Below, piece by piece: positions 1-6,700 of a stretch of 11,802 nucleotides of DNA (its first letter is position 1; every line of letters starts with the position of its first letter). The notes under the pieces were generated by a model that saw only the letters and a list, made by a program, of their open reading frames with translations, had not been told where the DNA came from and made no database searches. Both the position numbers and the translations under genes were made by a program. This DNA comes from Phoronis ovalis (lineage: Eukaryota > Phoronida > Phoronidae). The stretch lies in contig JAOXYB010050146.1 in assembly GCA_028565635.1 (NCBI GenBank), positions 1 through 11,802 of the forward strand. Reading direction: 5' to 3'.

Positions 1-54
1 ATTTTCAGTAAGTCCAGTTCAACGCAGTTTTATGCCACACCTATTGCTCAACAG
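1..54 (+). CDS. Partial coding exon at left edge, ending in a strong splice donor
   Basis: The stretch ends CAACAG|GTAAGG, an almost ideal 5' splice site, so the exon most likely ends at 54. A possible acceptor (ATTTTCAG) ends at 8; alternatively the exon enters from outside the window. Two frames stay open. Frame 1 reads IFSKSSSTQFYATPIAQQ and leaves in phase 0, which would join directly to the phase-0 exon at 774. Frame 2 (ending FMPHLLLNR) leaves in phase 2 and would fit the weaker candidate exon at 560. Frame 1 has the Ser/Gln/Thr-rich look of a linker before an RRM. The exon belongs by strand and position to the RRM gene that follows. The frame is undecided and no domain is recognisable here. 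Confidence 0.5.
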
Positions 55-773
55 GTAAGGATGCATATTCTCTTGTGAAACATAAGTTGGATACAATATA
101 TTAAAAATTCATGTACCTTAGAGAACTATCTGATCTAAGGCAAACTGTAGCATAATAAGTCACTAAAAACAAGTAGCTTAGTTACGTACACAAACAGCAC
201 AGAAAACATGAATGGTATTTCTTTTATAATCATCTTTAGTTTCTTCATATCTAGTAAACACCTGTGTAAAGCTATATTATAACTGAGTGTTCCTTGTGAG
301 TAACGTGAAAAGTGATTGAACAGACAACCGATTCGTTATGTTATAATAACGATAATGTATGATTGACATCATCATACTTTATACCGGCATTTACCTATCT
401 CATAGAGAATTCAATTAGCAGCATGTGCTACGTGTCTTCGTTGTGTGGTGCATGCAGTTAACTTCGTCCTCTCTTTACGCAGGGCGGGTTATGTCTAGGT
501 ATACTATGTAAAACCATATGTTATTGTTATAATAATATGTTTTCCGCTCCACTGTGCAGATGCGGCCCTTTGAAAGTTGTAATGGGCTCTACTGCTCACA
601 ATATAAATGCGCAATCACCACTTTCAAACGATAGCTTCCTCAATGTTGTAACGTAAAACATCTTATTTCCCTACCTACAACACTATTTTGGAGTCATATC
701 TAATATCATGAATATTTTCATAAACCAATGAAAATTAAAGACTTTATTAAACCATGGCTTGCTAACATTCCAG
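55..773 (+). other. Probable intron (may contain an extra exon at 560-647)
   Basis: It lies between the GTAAGG donor at 55 and the acceptor TTCCAG ending at 773. It is AT-rich with stops in all frames over most of its length. A branch-point-like GCTAAC sits only a few bases before the acceptor, too close to be the functional branch, so the true branch must lie further upstream. Apart from the candidate exon at 560-647 nothing else is visible. Confidence 0.4.
560..647 (+). CDS. Weak candidate exon before the RRM exons
   Basis: The acceptor is good: the pyrimidine-rich TTTTCCGCTCCACTGTGCAG ends at 559. If one base completes a split codon, the next 29 codons are open and begin CGPLKVVMGSTAHN, with Ser/Asn-rich text after that. 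The segment has more CpG than its flanks. It would leave in phase 0 through GTT|GTAACG, a poor donor with C at +5. Entry in phase 2 matches frame 2 of the exon ending at 54, and exit in phase 0 matches the exon at 774, so the three can be joined in one frame. The alternative is chance openness inside the intron 55-773. In phase 0 it hits a TAG after 24 codons. Confidence 0.3.
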
Positions 774-860
774 CAATTAGTTCCGCGGACACAATTTACA
801 TTATTGGTACGCGGGCTTCCCTATCATTTCAAAGACAGAGATGTATGGACAATATTCCAA
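774..860 (+). CDS. RRM-domain exon: beta1 and alpha1
   Basis: Twenty-nine open codons lie between an acceptor (TTCCAG ending at 773) and a donor CAA|GTGAGT at 861, phase 0 at both ends. The protein begins QLVPRTQFTLLVRGLPYHF. Residues 9-17 (TLLVRGLPY) match the first strand of an RNA recognition motif, including the RNP2 position, and KDRDVWTIFQ matches helix 1. The family role is single-stranded RNA binding in nucleus or cytoplasm. The usual aromatic at RNP2 position 2 is Leu here. The next two exons supply the remaining strands and helix in the same frame, which is the main reason to believe this exon. The frame remains open upstream to about 732 without an ATG, so the start is set by the acceptor. 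The gene family is not recognised. Confidence 0.72.
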
Positions 861-1743
861 GTGAGTAGTAATTATTAGAATTTGATTTGAGAGGCTAATA
901 AATGACATGATACGATTTTGGATGTCAATTACTGCTGGTAGACAACATCTTGTGATTGTAAAATGATAATGTATCTCGTTGGTAATAATAATAATTTTAT
1001 TTTTCTAATTTGAAAGACTTGATATTATGTCAGCGACACACCTTGGTATTAGAAAAGTGATTATTATTTTATTCATGTCAGTTGGTTAATAGTTGATTAA
1101 TAGTAACACAGTTTCCATAACTTAGTTTATTCGTGACAATAAAGAAATAATAGACATCAAATACATACGATGACTGCTTTGTTTGTACGAGACAAGTTGT
1201 TAACACGTGAGGAAAACAAGATTATTCAAGGCAACTACGAAATGATAGATACATGAGTTATGTAATCACAAATGAGTTGCAGCTTCACACGAGACAATTA
1301 GAAAATGATAGACAGCTTAGCTATGTTTTGTAATATAACAGCAATGACTTTAATACTTGGTTTATACGACATAAGGTGAACATGATAGTCGGACCTCCTT
1401 GGAAATTCAAACCCAATGACTAACTTATTTATTCGAGACAATCAGGACAAAATACACGAATTTCTTCTGAAAGACAAACACAAATATGTATTCAAGACAT
1501 CGTATAAATTACGCACACACGTAGTAACCATAAATAGTTGATTTACTAAAAGCAATACTGGACAACACAAACGCAATGACTCACTAATTTAATTTAAGTC
1601 AAGTTTTAAGGATTGTTCAAATAGGATGGCATGTTTGGCTTAATCGAAGAAATTTGTAAATTATATTTTTGGAACCACAATGCTTCCATTTCCTATAACC
1701 TCTTAAAGTTTCTTGTTTACATAAGTATGCTTGTACTTTTTAG
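861..1743 (+). other. Intron between the RRM beta1/alpha1 and beta2 exons
   Basis: It runs from GTGAGT at 861 to the acceptor CTTGTACTTTTTAG ending at 1743. It contains a (TAA)n run near 985 and, from about 1125 to 1500, a loose set of repeats of a TTTATTCGAGACAA-like motif. No further exon with both splice sites was seen. Confidence 0.55.
1125..1500 (+). repeat. Degenerate interspersed repeats of a CGAGACAA motif
   Basis: Variants of TTTATTCGAGACAAT occur near 1132, 1188, 1290, 1367, 1434 and 1493, several of them preceded by AATGACT and followed by AATGATAGACA-like text. The spacing is irregular (about 55 to 100 bp), so this looks like a very old, eroded tandem repeat within the intron. 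Similarity is loose and judged by eye. Confidence 0.3.
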
Positions 1744-1809
1744 ATGAATTCCTATAGCGGATCATTGATAGAAACAAAGGTTCAACCTTGCACACAAGCT
1801 ATTACTACG
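1744..1809 (+). CDS. RRM-domain exon: beta2
   Basis: This 66-bp exon of 22 codons enters after a strong acceptor (GCTTGTACTTTTTAG) and leaves at ACG|GTGTGT, phase 0 at both ends. It encodes MNSYSGSLIETKV followed by QPCTQAITT. The segment GSLIETKVQPC has the pattern of RRM strand 2, which normally follows helix 1 after a Gly-containing turn. It bridges the exon ending DVWTIFQ (774-860) and the one starting PHATVTY (2067-2180) in frame and at the expected length of about 22 residues. On its own the exon would be weak; its fit between the two others makes it credible. The ATG here is an internal Met, not a start. Confidence 0.68.
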
Positions 1810-2066
1810 GTGTGTATGTTTGTTATTTTCAAATATCATTTAACTTTTAATGATATCATATGATAGCTTTGTATCTATGACCTAAAACTATTAGTAAAAC
1901 AACTATTGTGTTTATACATGATACGTTAAACCATAAATAAGTAAGTCTACATCTCAGATGCTATATTTTACTTTAAATTTGCCGGCGTCACATGTGTAAT
2001 ATGTGACAATCAAACTTAGTGAATTAATTGAAAATTGCAATTTTTCCGATTTTATACTGGATGCAG
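1810..2066 (+). other. Intron between the RRM beta2 and beta3 exons
   Basis: It is a 257-bp, AT-rich intron from GTGTGT at 1810 to the acceptor ending GGATGCAG at 2066, with a T-rich tract before it. The 12-bp palindrome TATCATATGATA near 1853 is the only other feature seen. Confidence 0.55.
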
Positions 2067-2180
2067 CCACACGCTACAGTAACGTATGGTTTACGAAATG
2101 ACGCTGACCAGGCAATACAAAACATGCACATGCAACATGTTCCGATAAGTCCAAGGGATCCACGTCAAGTAATATTTACG
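2067..2180 (+). CDS. RRM-domain exon: beta3, alpha2 and beta4
   Basis: Thirty-eight codons lie in phase 0-0, with an acceptor ...TTTATACTGGATGCAG ending at 2066 and a donor ACG|GTAAAT at 2181. The text PHATVTYGLRNDADQAIQN followed by MHM matches RRM strand 3 (the RNP1 position) and helix 2, where DA..AI..M is highly typical. QVIFT near the end would be strand 4. With the two preceding exons this gives one complete RRM of about 80 residues, the normal family length. RNP1 positions 3 and 5, usually aromatic, are His and Thr, while the final Tyr is kept, so RNA stacking may be weakened. CpG and codon variety exceed the flanks. The frame is open back to 2028, but that part is T-rich intron-like sequence. 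Confidence 0.74.
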
Positions 2181-2353
2181 GTAAATAAAAGTAATCTAAT
2201 AGTTATTACGCTGAGGATAAATTATCAATAATGTTGAGTCATACATGAACACGAAGCGATAAGTACTGGGATTAATTGCGAGCAACATTAACTGTAGTCT
2301 GTCTACGCAGTCGTTTTTGTGTAGTTTATTTTATCTGTTTTTACAACTTGCAG

Positions 2354-2389
2354 ACTGAATATATCCAATCGTTAGTTAGTAGTTATCAA
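2354..2389 (+). CDS. Candidate small exon after the RRM
   Basis: The acceptor is strong: a T-rich tract then ACAACTTGCAG ending at 2353. Twelve codons, TEYIQSLVSSYQ, end at CAA|GTAATG in phase 0, the phase in which the previous exon leaves. It would form a short helix after the RRM. If the donor is not used, the frame runs on to a TAG at 2501-2503, giving a terminal exon of 49 codons. The later part of that reading is Phe/His/Cys-rich and looks non-coding, so the spliced version is preferred. Confidence 0.38.
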
Positions 2390-2598
2390 GTAATGTCTGG
2401 GTTTAACCATAACCTTAATTTAACAAGAGTGATATCAACTTGTTATAAAACATTTGACCACTTCAGATCAGCTTTTCTCTTTGTGAATGTCACATTGCAC
2501 TAGCTGTCTTCTTATTAAGCTGCACATTGATTGGCGCCAGTATTTTTAGGCGCTTTACATATACATCAAGTGATTATCGTTCCCCAGTCTTTCGACAG

Positions 2599-2652
2599 TT
2601 GATTTCGTTAGACCAAACTGACTTGAGAAGGTGCGGAACACTAACGAATTGA
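2599..2652 (+). CDS. Candidate terminal exon with stop codon
   Basis: After the pyrimidine-rich CGTTCCCCAGTCTTTCGACAG (AG at 2597-2598), phase 0 reads LISLDQTDLRRCGTLTN and stops at TGA 2650-2652. An AATAAA signal follows 20 bp later with a GT-rich stretch behind it, as expected for a short 3' UTR. The reading is polar and plausible as a protein tail. It is accepted only because phase, stop and polyadenylation signal agree. A competing AG lies 13 bases upstream. Confidence 0.35.
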   Translation: MISLDQTDLRRCGTLTN

Positions 2653-2671
2653 TGTATTCAGATTGACCGAC

Positions 2672-2700
2672 AATAAATGTGTCCCTTACCTCTGTGTCAC
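2672..2700 (+). terminator. Putative polyadenylation signal of the RRM gene
   Basis: AATAAA at 2672-2677 is followed by TGTGTCCCTTACCTCTGTGT, a GT/T-rich downstream element of the usual kind. It sits shortly after the candidate stop at 2650-2652. AATAAA is common in AT-rich DNA, so the call rests on this combination. Confidence 0.35.
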
Positions 2701-3024
2701 CAATTCAGTATTTAAATATTTAGGAAATCTAAATATATATTTCTGGGACAACTATATATCGGGAAGCGACACTAACATATACTATTATTATTCTTTCGTA
2801 ATGTAAACTATCAGGTTCATTCATGTTATTTATTCAATGTTATGGTAGGTGGAGCCTTATGATTATTAAGCTGTGAATTACATCTCAACAGTGTCACTTT
2901 AAGAATAATTACGCAGAGCATCCAGCAGATAAAACAACAAAGATATATTACCGTCACCTCAAGTTATTCTAACATGTTTATATTGCACGTGGTTAAGTCA
3001 CTCTGGATCTACCTTAGTGCAAAT
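2701..3024. other. Non-coding stretch, nothing recognised
   Basis: AT-rich sequence with stops in every frame. A 30-bp phase-0 open piece near 2815-2844 has weak splice sites and is not called. The stretch separates the probable end of the RRM gene from the 27-bp minisatellite. Confidence 0.5.
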
Positions 3025-3333
3025 CAAGGTATGTTAAAGACTATTCTGAAACAAGGTATGTTAAAGACTATTCTGAGACAAGGTATGTTAAAGACTATTC
3101 TGAGACAAGGTATGTTAAAGACTATTATGAGACAAGGTATGTTAAAGACTATTCTGAGACAAGGTATGTTAAAGACTATTCTGAGACAAGGTATGTCAGT
3201 TAAAGACTATTCTGAGACAAGGTGTGTTAAAGACTATTCTGAGACAAGGTATGTTAAAGATTATTCTGAAACAAGGTATGTTAAAGACTATTCTGAAACA
3301 AGGTATGTTAAAGACTATTCTGAAACAAGGTGT
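3025..3333 (+). repeat. 27-bp minisatellite, 11 units plus a partial
   Basis: The unit is CAAGGTATGTTAAAGACTAT plus TCTGARA. Units begin at 3025, 3052, 3079, 3106, 3133, 3160, 3187, 3218, 3245, 3272 and 3299, with a partial one at 3326. Unit 7 carries a 4-bp insertion (CAGT) and is 31 bp long. Units 1 and 9-11 end GAAA; most of the others end GAGA. Because 27 is a multiple of three, a 159-codon frame runs through it, switching from QGMLKTILR to RYVKDYSET repeats at the insertion; this is a by-product of the period, not evidence of a protein. Near identity between units implies recent expansion or homogenisation. Confidence 0.95.
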
Positions 3334-3448
3334 ATCGAAATTTCAGTTTGTAATCTTTCCATTATGGTTACTGTGACGGGTGTTTTATTTCTGCTGATCC
3401 CCGTTTGTCAAACCAATAAAAACTCACTCGGTTTACTTCAATCCGAAA

Positions 3449-3489
3449 CATAATGGTCCCCTGAACTCAGGTGCCGTTTTGCCATTATG
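3449..3489. repeat. Nested inverted repeat
   Basis: CATAATGG at 3449-3456 is mirrored by CCATTATG at 3482-3489. Inside the loop, CCTGA/TCAGG forms a second small hairpin (3459-3470 region). A G-run and the palindrome GGGGTACCCC (3499-3508) follow. It may be the end of a small decayed element, but no second end was found. Confidence 0.5.
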
Positions 3490-3539
3490 GGGGGAGTAGG
3501 GGTACCCCCAAGGTAATTGTGTTGGCACTTAAAAATCGC

Positions 3540-3760
3540 AAATGCTCTCTGCTCGCACTTAACAAGGAAAAATAACAACCCAAAAAAACGGTTGACAAAC
3601 AAAAAAACGGTCGCCAAAAAAATCGATAACTAAAAAAAAAGAAACCTCGACAAAACTACATAGTTAAAAAAGTTATGAAACAAAGGAATACAAATGGTCG
3701 CTAAAAGAAAATGATCGCTGCTCGAACTTAATAGACCCGAATGGTCGCTGCTCGCGATGA
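3540..3760 (+). repeat. A-rich degenerate repeats with a TCGCTGCTCG motif
   Basis: From about 3578 to 3655, a roughly 20-bp unit of AAAAAAACGGT followed by a GAC/GCC-like tail repeats four times with decay. It is flanked by three copies of a CTCTGCTCGCACTTAA / TCGCTGCTCGAACTTAA / TCGCTGCTCGCGATG motif near 3545, 3714 and 3744. Short open frames here on either strand are low-complexity and not believed to be genes. Confidence 0.5.
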
Positions 3761-4383
3761 CGGAAAAACAAATAACACACATTGGGATACACCCATAATT
3801 AATTTCAAGTGTTTTTCGTTTAAGCAAAAGGTGGATTGCCTAAACTTAGAATTATTGATCAAGCTTTACTTATATATTTGCTTGTGTGTTGAAATTGTTG
3901 AGCAGACATGTTGCTGTTGTCATTGATCGTTAAGGGTTATCAACTATTGTAAGATTCTCTATAAGGCGATGTGATAACAACAACGAATACTATTTTATTT
4001 TAAATTATTTCCAGTTTGCATCGTTGATAATATTAATGTGGATATCTTAGTTATCTTAACTGAATACAAAACAGTTTAGACAGAAGTTGCTGATCTGCAA
4101 TTCTATACGAAAGGCCGACAAGAGAATTCCTACATTGCTTTACGGAATCCTTAATTAAGGCTAAAGCTAAATTAAAGCTAAACTCTCTTTTCTAGTACTG
4201 CTCTACAAAACGTTTTGACTAGATATCTGAAATGCATGAATAGTACCAATACAACGGATATTGAATAAAATGCATAGATATATGTTTATACTTGATAAAC
4301 TCCATGTTTTCATTTACCCTGACCTTACTGTGAGGACACAGATATGGAATACTTGCAGGGTGAATTTCTCTTTCTTGTCGTTT
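3761..4383. other. Non-coding stretch
   Basis: AT-rich with no supportable gene. It contains two good-looking isolated 3' splice-like tracts (ending at 4014 and 4195) without matching donors, the 12-bp palindrome CCTTAATTAAGG at 4149-4160, and AAAGCTAAA repeated just after it. Confidence 0.45.
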
Positions 4384-4815
4384 TTACTTTATTGTAAGTT
4401 TGGACAGACATGTGAAACAAACAATACAGTCATAGACTTTCCATAAGTTTATTTGGCATTATTTTAAGCTTGAAATGTAATATAATAAAAGTGAGACATG
4501 TTTCAAAATCAGCTTTTCTGTAGAATAGTAATATTATAGTAATACTAATAGTAATAGGCTGACTATACAGTACATTTTTCCTAACATACATCAGATGCTA
4601 ACATTAGTGTGCAATGTTTATGTACGATTGCTTGTTATCTCGGTATCACTTTAACATAGCAGCAGTAATATATTAATATGTATTAACAGCCTGAAATACA
4701 TGTACGTGTTGTTAATGGCGTCTAGTATTTAGAAGTCCCTCATTTACTCGTGTTTCATGTGGTTGAGAAAAAAGTATGATGTAGCACTCTAGATAATGCA
4801 ACAGACTCCTGTAAC
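4384..4815 (+). repeat. Old diverged direct duplication, copy 1
   Basis: Two blocks recur downstream. One is TTTACTTTATTGTAAGTTTG followed by GACAGACATGTGAAACAA (from 4384), which matches the segment at 5204-5240. The other is around 4690-4815 (GAAATACATGTACGTG ... CTCATTTACTCGTGTTTC), which matches 5365-5495. Order and strand are the same, spacing differs by about 150 bp, and identity is low. It is probably an ancient tandem duplication or two copies of a forgotten repeat. Confidence 0.4.
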
Positions 4816-5203
4816 AAATGCACAGTAATAGAAATATTTTTTTTTGCAGAAAGAATCGGCGGATATAATATGACCGAAATTAACCAACATGAAATCAAAA
4901 AAAAAAAGAAAAAAGTTATGGTTTAAACAGATATTGGTTTATATTGTAAGGAACATATTGTTTAGATATTAAAAGTCCGGCAATGTGTGCATATAATATT
5001 ACAGCACACAATGGATCTTTCTTCTAGATTCATATTGCTGTCGACATATTCTGTACTGTCACATGTAGCTAAAGGTATCACTACATCACATTCGTCAATG
5101 GACATATAACATATTACCATTACACCACGTTGCAAGAATACATGTAAGTAACATTCAGACATTACATGAACCACTCAGACTTCAAATTTTTGTTTGATAT
5201 AGT
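4816..5203. other. Non-coding stretch between the duplicated blocks
   Basis: It contains a T9 run with GCAG at 4838-4849, an A11 run near 4898-4908 and a minus-strand open frame (4962-5174) lacking a donor. Nothing is supportable as a gene. Confidence 0.4.
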
Positions 5204-5495
5204 TTTACTTTATAGTATTGAAAGACATGTGAAACAAGATAGGCCTTGATGTATCAGAATCTACCATTAGGTTTATGATCGTTGGTGGAATTCACGCGAG
5301 CAAGCGACCGTTAAATTGTAGTATTTTAATGCTGTGGACTTAGCAAAGTAGCAACATTTGTTATGGAAATGCATGTAGCTAGTGATATGTTAAGTTTGGA
5401 AGTTTCTCATTTACTGGTGTTTACATGTGGATATGGAACGTATGCTTCAATTCTGCAATCGATGCACCATTCCAAACTCATGTAACAGATAAGGT
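5204..5495 (+). repeat. Old diverged direct duplication, copy 2
   Basis: TTTTACTTTATAGTATTGAA then AGACATGTGAAACAAGATAG, and further on GAAATGCATGTAGCTAGTGA and CTCATTTACTGGTGTTTACA, parallel the copy at 4384-4815. Several indels separate the two. No coding capacity is conserved between the copies. Confidence 0.4.
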
Positions 5496-6007
5496 ATTAT
5501 TCTGCAAATTGTTGTTACATATGTATCTTACAATTTTCGTAACATATACACCATTCATGGAATTATTGCTTTCTGTTTTAGATAAGATATAACCTAAATA
5601 AACCAGAAGAACTAACAATTAAAGAAAAAACATGCAGTTTCAACGGATAGCTGATAATATTGACAACAATACAATAACTGAAAAATATGTACAATATATT
5701 AATTTCATGCATGAAATACAGAAAAAACAGGAATAGAACTATTAAAATTGTTTAAGATTAAACGGCCATGACTTGTCACAGCGCGAAATGAAAAGAAAAA
5801 GCCGGGTTAAGCCTTGCGTAAAACCGGCGTATTCCTGTAGATACGATGAGATCATGTTGATTCTAAGTTCCGTACACAAGTGGCCTACGGCTGTGAATAA
5901 GCATAAACCTAGTTGCTTAGCCGTTTTAGTAAAATTAATTAAGCTTAAGTTGAGTATAATTATAAGTACGAGTACTCAATGTTTACAACACATACATATT
6001 TGCAGCG
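5496..6007. other. Non-coding stretch with a 16-bp palindrome
   Basis: ATTTCATGCATGAAAT at 5702-5717 is a perfect 16-bp palindrome. AATAAA occurs at 5597. A frame from 5773 into the next repeat is open, but it starts at TTG, has no domain and runs through tandem-repeat DNA, so it is not called. Confidence 0.5.
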
Positions 6008-6120
6008 TTCTGATTGGTTATCAGCTGTCCTCGATATCCAATATCGGGGACACTGACTTCTGATTGGTTACCAACTGTCCTCGATATCCAACATCAGGGA
6101 CACTGACTACTGATTGGATG
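6008..6120 (+). repeat. 50-bp tandem duplication with hairpin and Y-box/CCAAT motifs
   Basis: Unit 1 is 6008-6057 and unit 2 is 6058-6107, with a partial third at 6108-6120. Each starts with CTGATTGG, the Y-box form of an inverted CCAAT box bound by NF-Y in animals, giving three copies 50 bp apart. Unit 1 also holds a hairpin: TGTCCTCGATAT (6026-6037), loop CCA, ATATCGGGGACA (6041-6052), extended outward by TCAG/CTGA with one bulged C. In unit 2 the hairpin is eroded. Confidence 0.85.
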
Positions 6121-6164
6121 TTTGCTTACACGATACGGCAAACTAACATTGTTGGATAATTGTG

Positions 6165-6384
6165 TAAACACTAAGTAAACATTACCACCACTAAGTAAAC
6201 AACACCACTACCACTAGGTAAACATTACCACCATCATCACCACCGCCACTAAGTAAACATTACCTCCACTAAGTAAACAACACCACCACCACTAAGTAAA
6301 CATGTCCACCACTAAGTAAACATTCCCACCACAACTAATTAAACGTTATCGACACTAAATAAACATTACCACTACTAAGGAAAC
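6165..6384 (+). repeat. CTAAGTAAAC minisatellite with CCA-rich spacers
   Basis: Ten copies of CTAAGTAAAC or close variants (CTAGGTAAAC, CTAATTAAAC, CTAAATAAAC, CTAAGGAAAC) occur, separated by ATTACCAC / AACACCAC spacers of variable length, with a (CAY)n expansion near 6225-6248. Six copies are exact. Each exact copy creates GTAAACA, the core recognised by forkhead transcription factors; whether this matters is unknown. The unit length is irregular (about 17 to 35 bp). Confidence 0.85.
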
Positions 6385-6442
6385 AAAGATAAGTATTGAT
6401 ACCTTATATTCAGCCCATGTATGGAGCGTGAAATTTTAATGT

Positions 6443-6700
6443 AAAACTGAAAACAGTGTAAACACTTGTAAATGTATAATCTGTTCTCACTGGTACATTT
6501 ATTGGTGTGACATTGGAAAAGTTATGATCACATAGAACTGAAAGATTACTCTATCGTTACATTAAATTTAATTGAAAAATTACTAAATTTCCAAACGAAC
6601 AATCACACAGAAGTGTCGAACTATGGTCATTATGCTATCTGCTTATTAACGAAACACACTAGGTATCTAATGATAAACCTGTAACTTAACACAGTAGAAA
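6443..6700 (+). repeat. Diverged 260-bp direct repeat, left copy
   Basis: It starts AAAACTGAAAACAGTGTAAA and includes GGTACATTTATTGGTGTGA. It ends with TGATAAACCTGTAACTTAAC then ACAGTAGAA. The same landmarks in the same order and spacing occur at 7668-7924. Roughly two-thirds to three-quarters of positions agree by eye. The pair encloses the tRNA-like cluster. A T-rich tract with (TTA)n follows at 6706-6736. No open frame is shared. Confidence 0.75.

Noticed and set aside
2028-2231. 67-codon frame as a stand-alone gene
   Set aside because: It begins at TTG in T-rich intron-like DNA. The coding-like part is bounded by an acceptor at 2066 and a donor at 2181, so it is better explained as the RRM exon.
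2276-2503. 75-codon frame as a whole gene
   Set aside because: It begins at TTG before a polypyrimidine tract. Only the piece after the acceptor at 2353 is plausible as an exon.
3025-3333. CRISPR array
   Set aside because: The 27-bp units are contiguous without unique spacers and the context is eukaryotic.
2974-3453. 159-codon + strand frame through the 27-bp minisatellite
   Set aside because: The period is a multiple of three, so frames stay open automatically. The frame changes repeat register at a 4-bp insertion, which a selected protein repeat would not tolerate.
4015-4079. Possible terminal exon after TTATTTCCAG (CIVDNINVDILVILTEYKTV, stop)
   Set aside because: Good acceptor, but it needs a phase-1 donor upstream and none with matching coding sequence was found.
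4850-4926. Possible terminal exon after a T9 + GCAG acceptor (RIGGYNMTEINQHEI then poly-Lys, stop)
   Set aside because: Poly-Lys comes from an A-run, the phase does not match the RRM gene, and no polyadenylation signal follows closely.
4962-5174. Minus-strand 70-codon frame
   Set aside because: Parts look protein-like, but there is no donor after its acceptor-like site and no family resemblance.
5533-5577. Minus-strand mini-exon candidate ending at GTAAGA
   Set aside because: Weak acceptor and only 13 codons; similar chance structures occur elsewhere (for example 6130-6173).
5773-6063. 96-codon + strand frame
   Set aside because: It has a TTG start, no domain, and its last third is the 50-bp tandem repeat; no splice or polyadenylation support.
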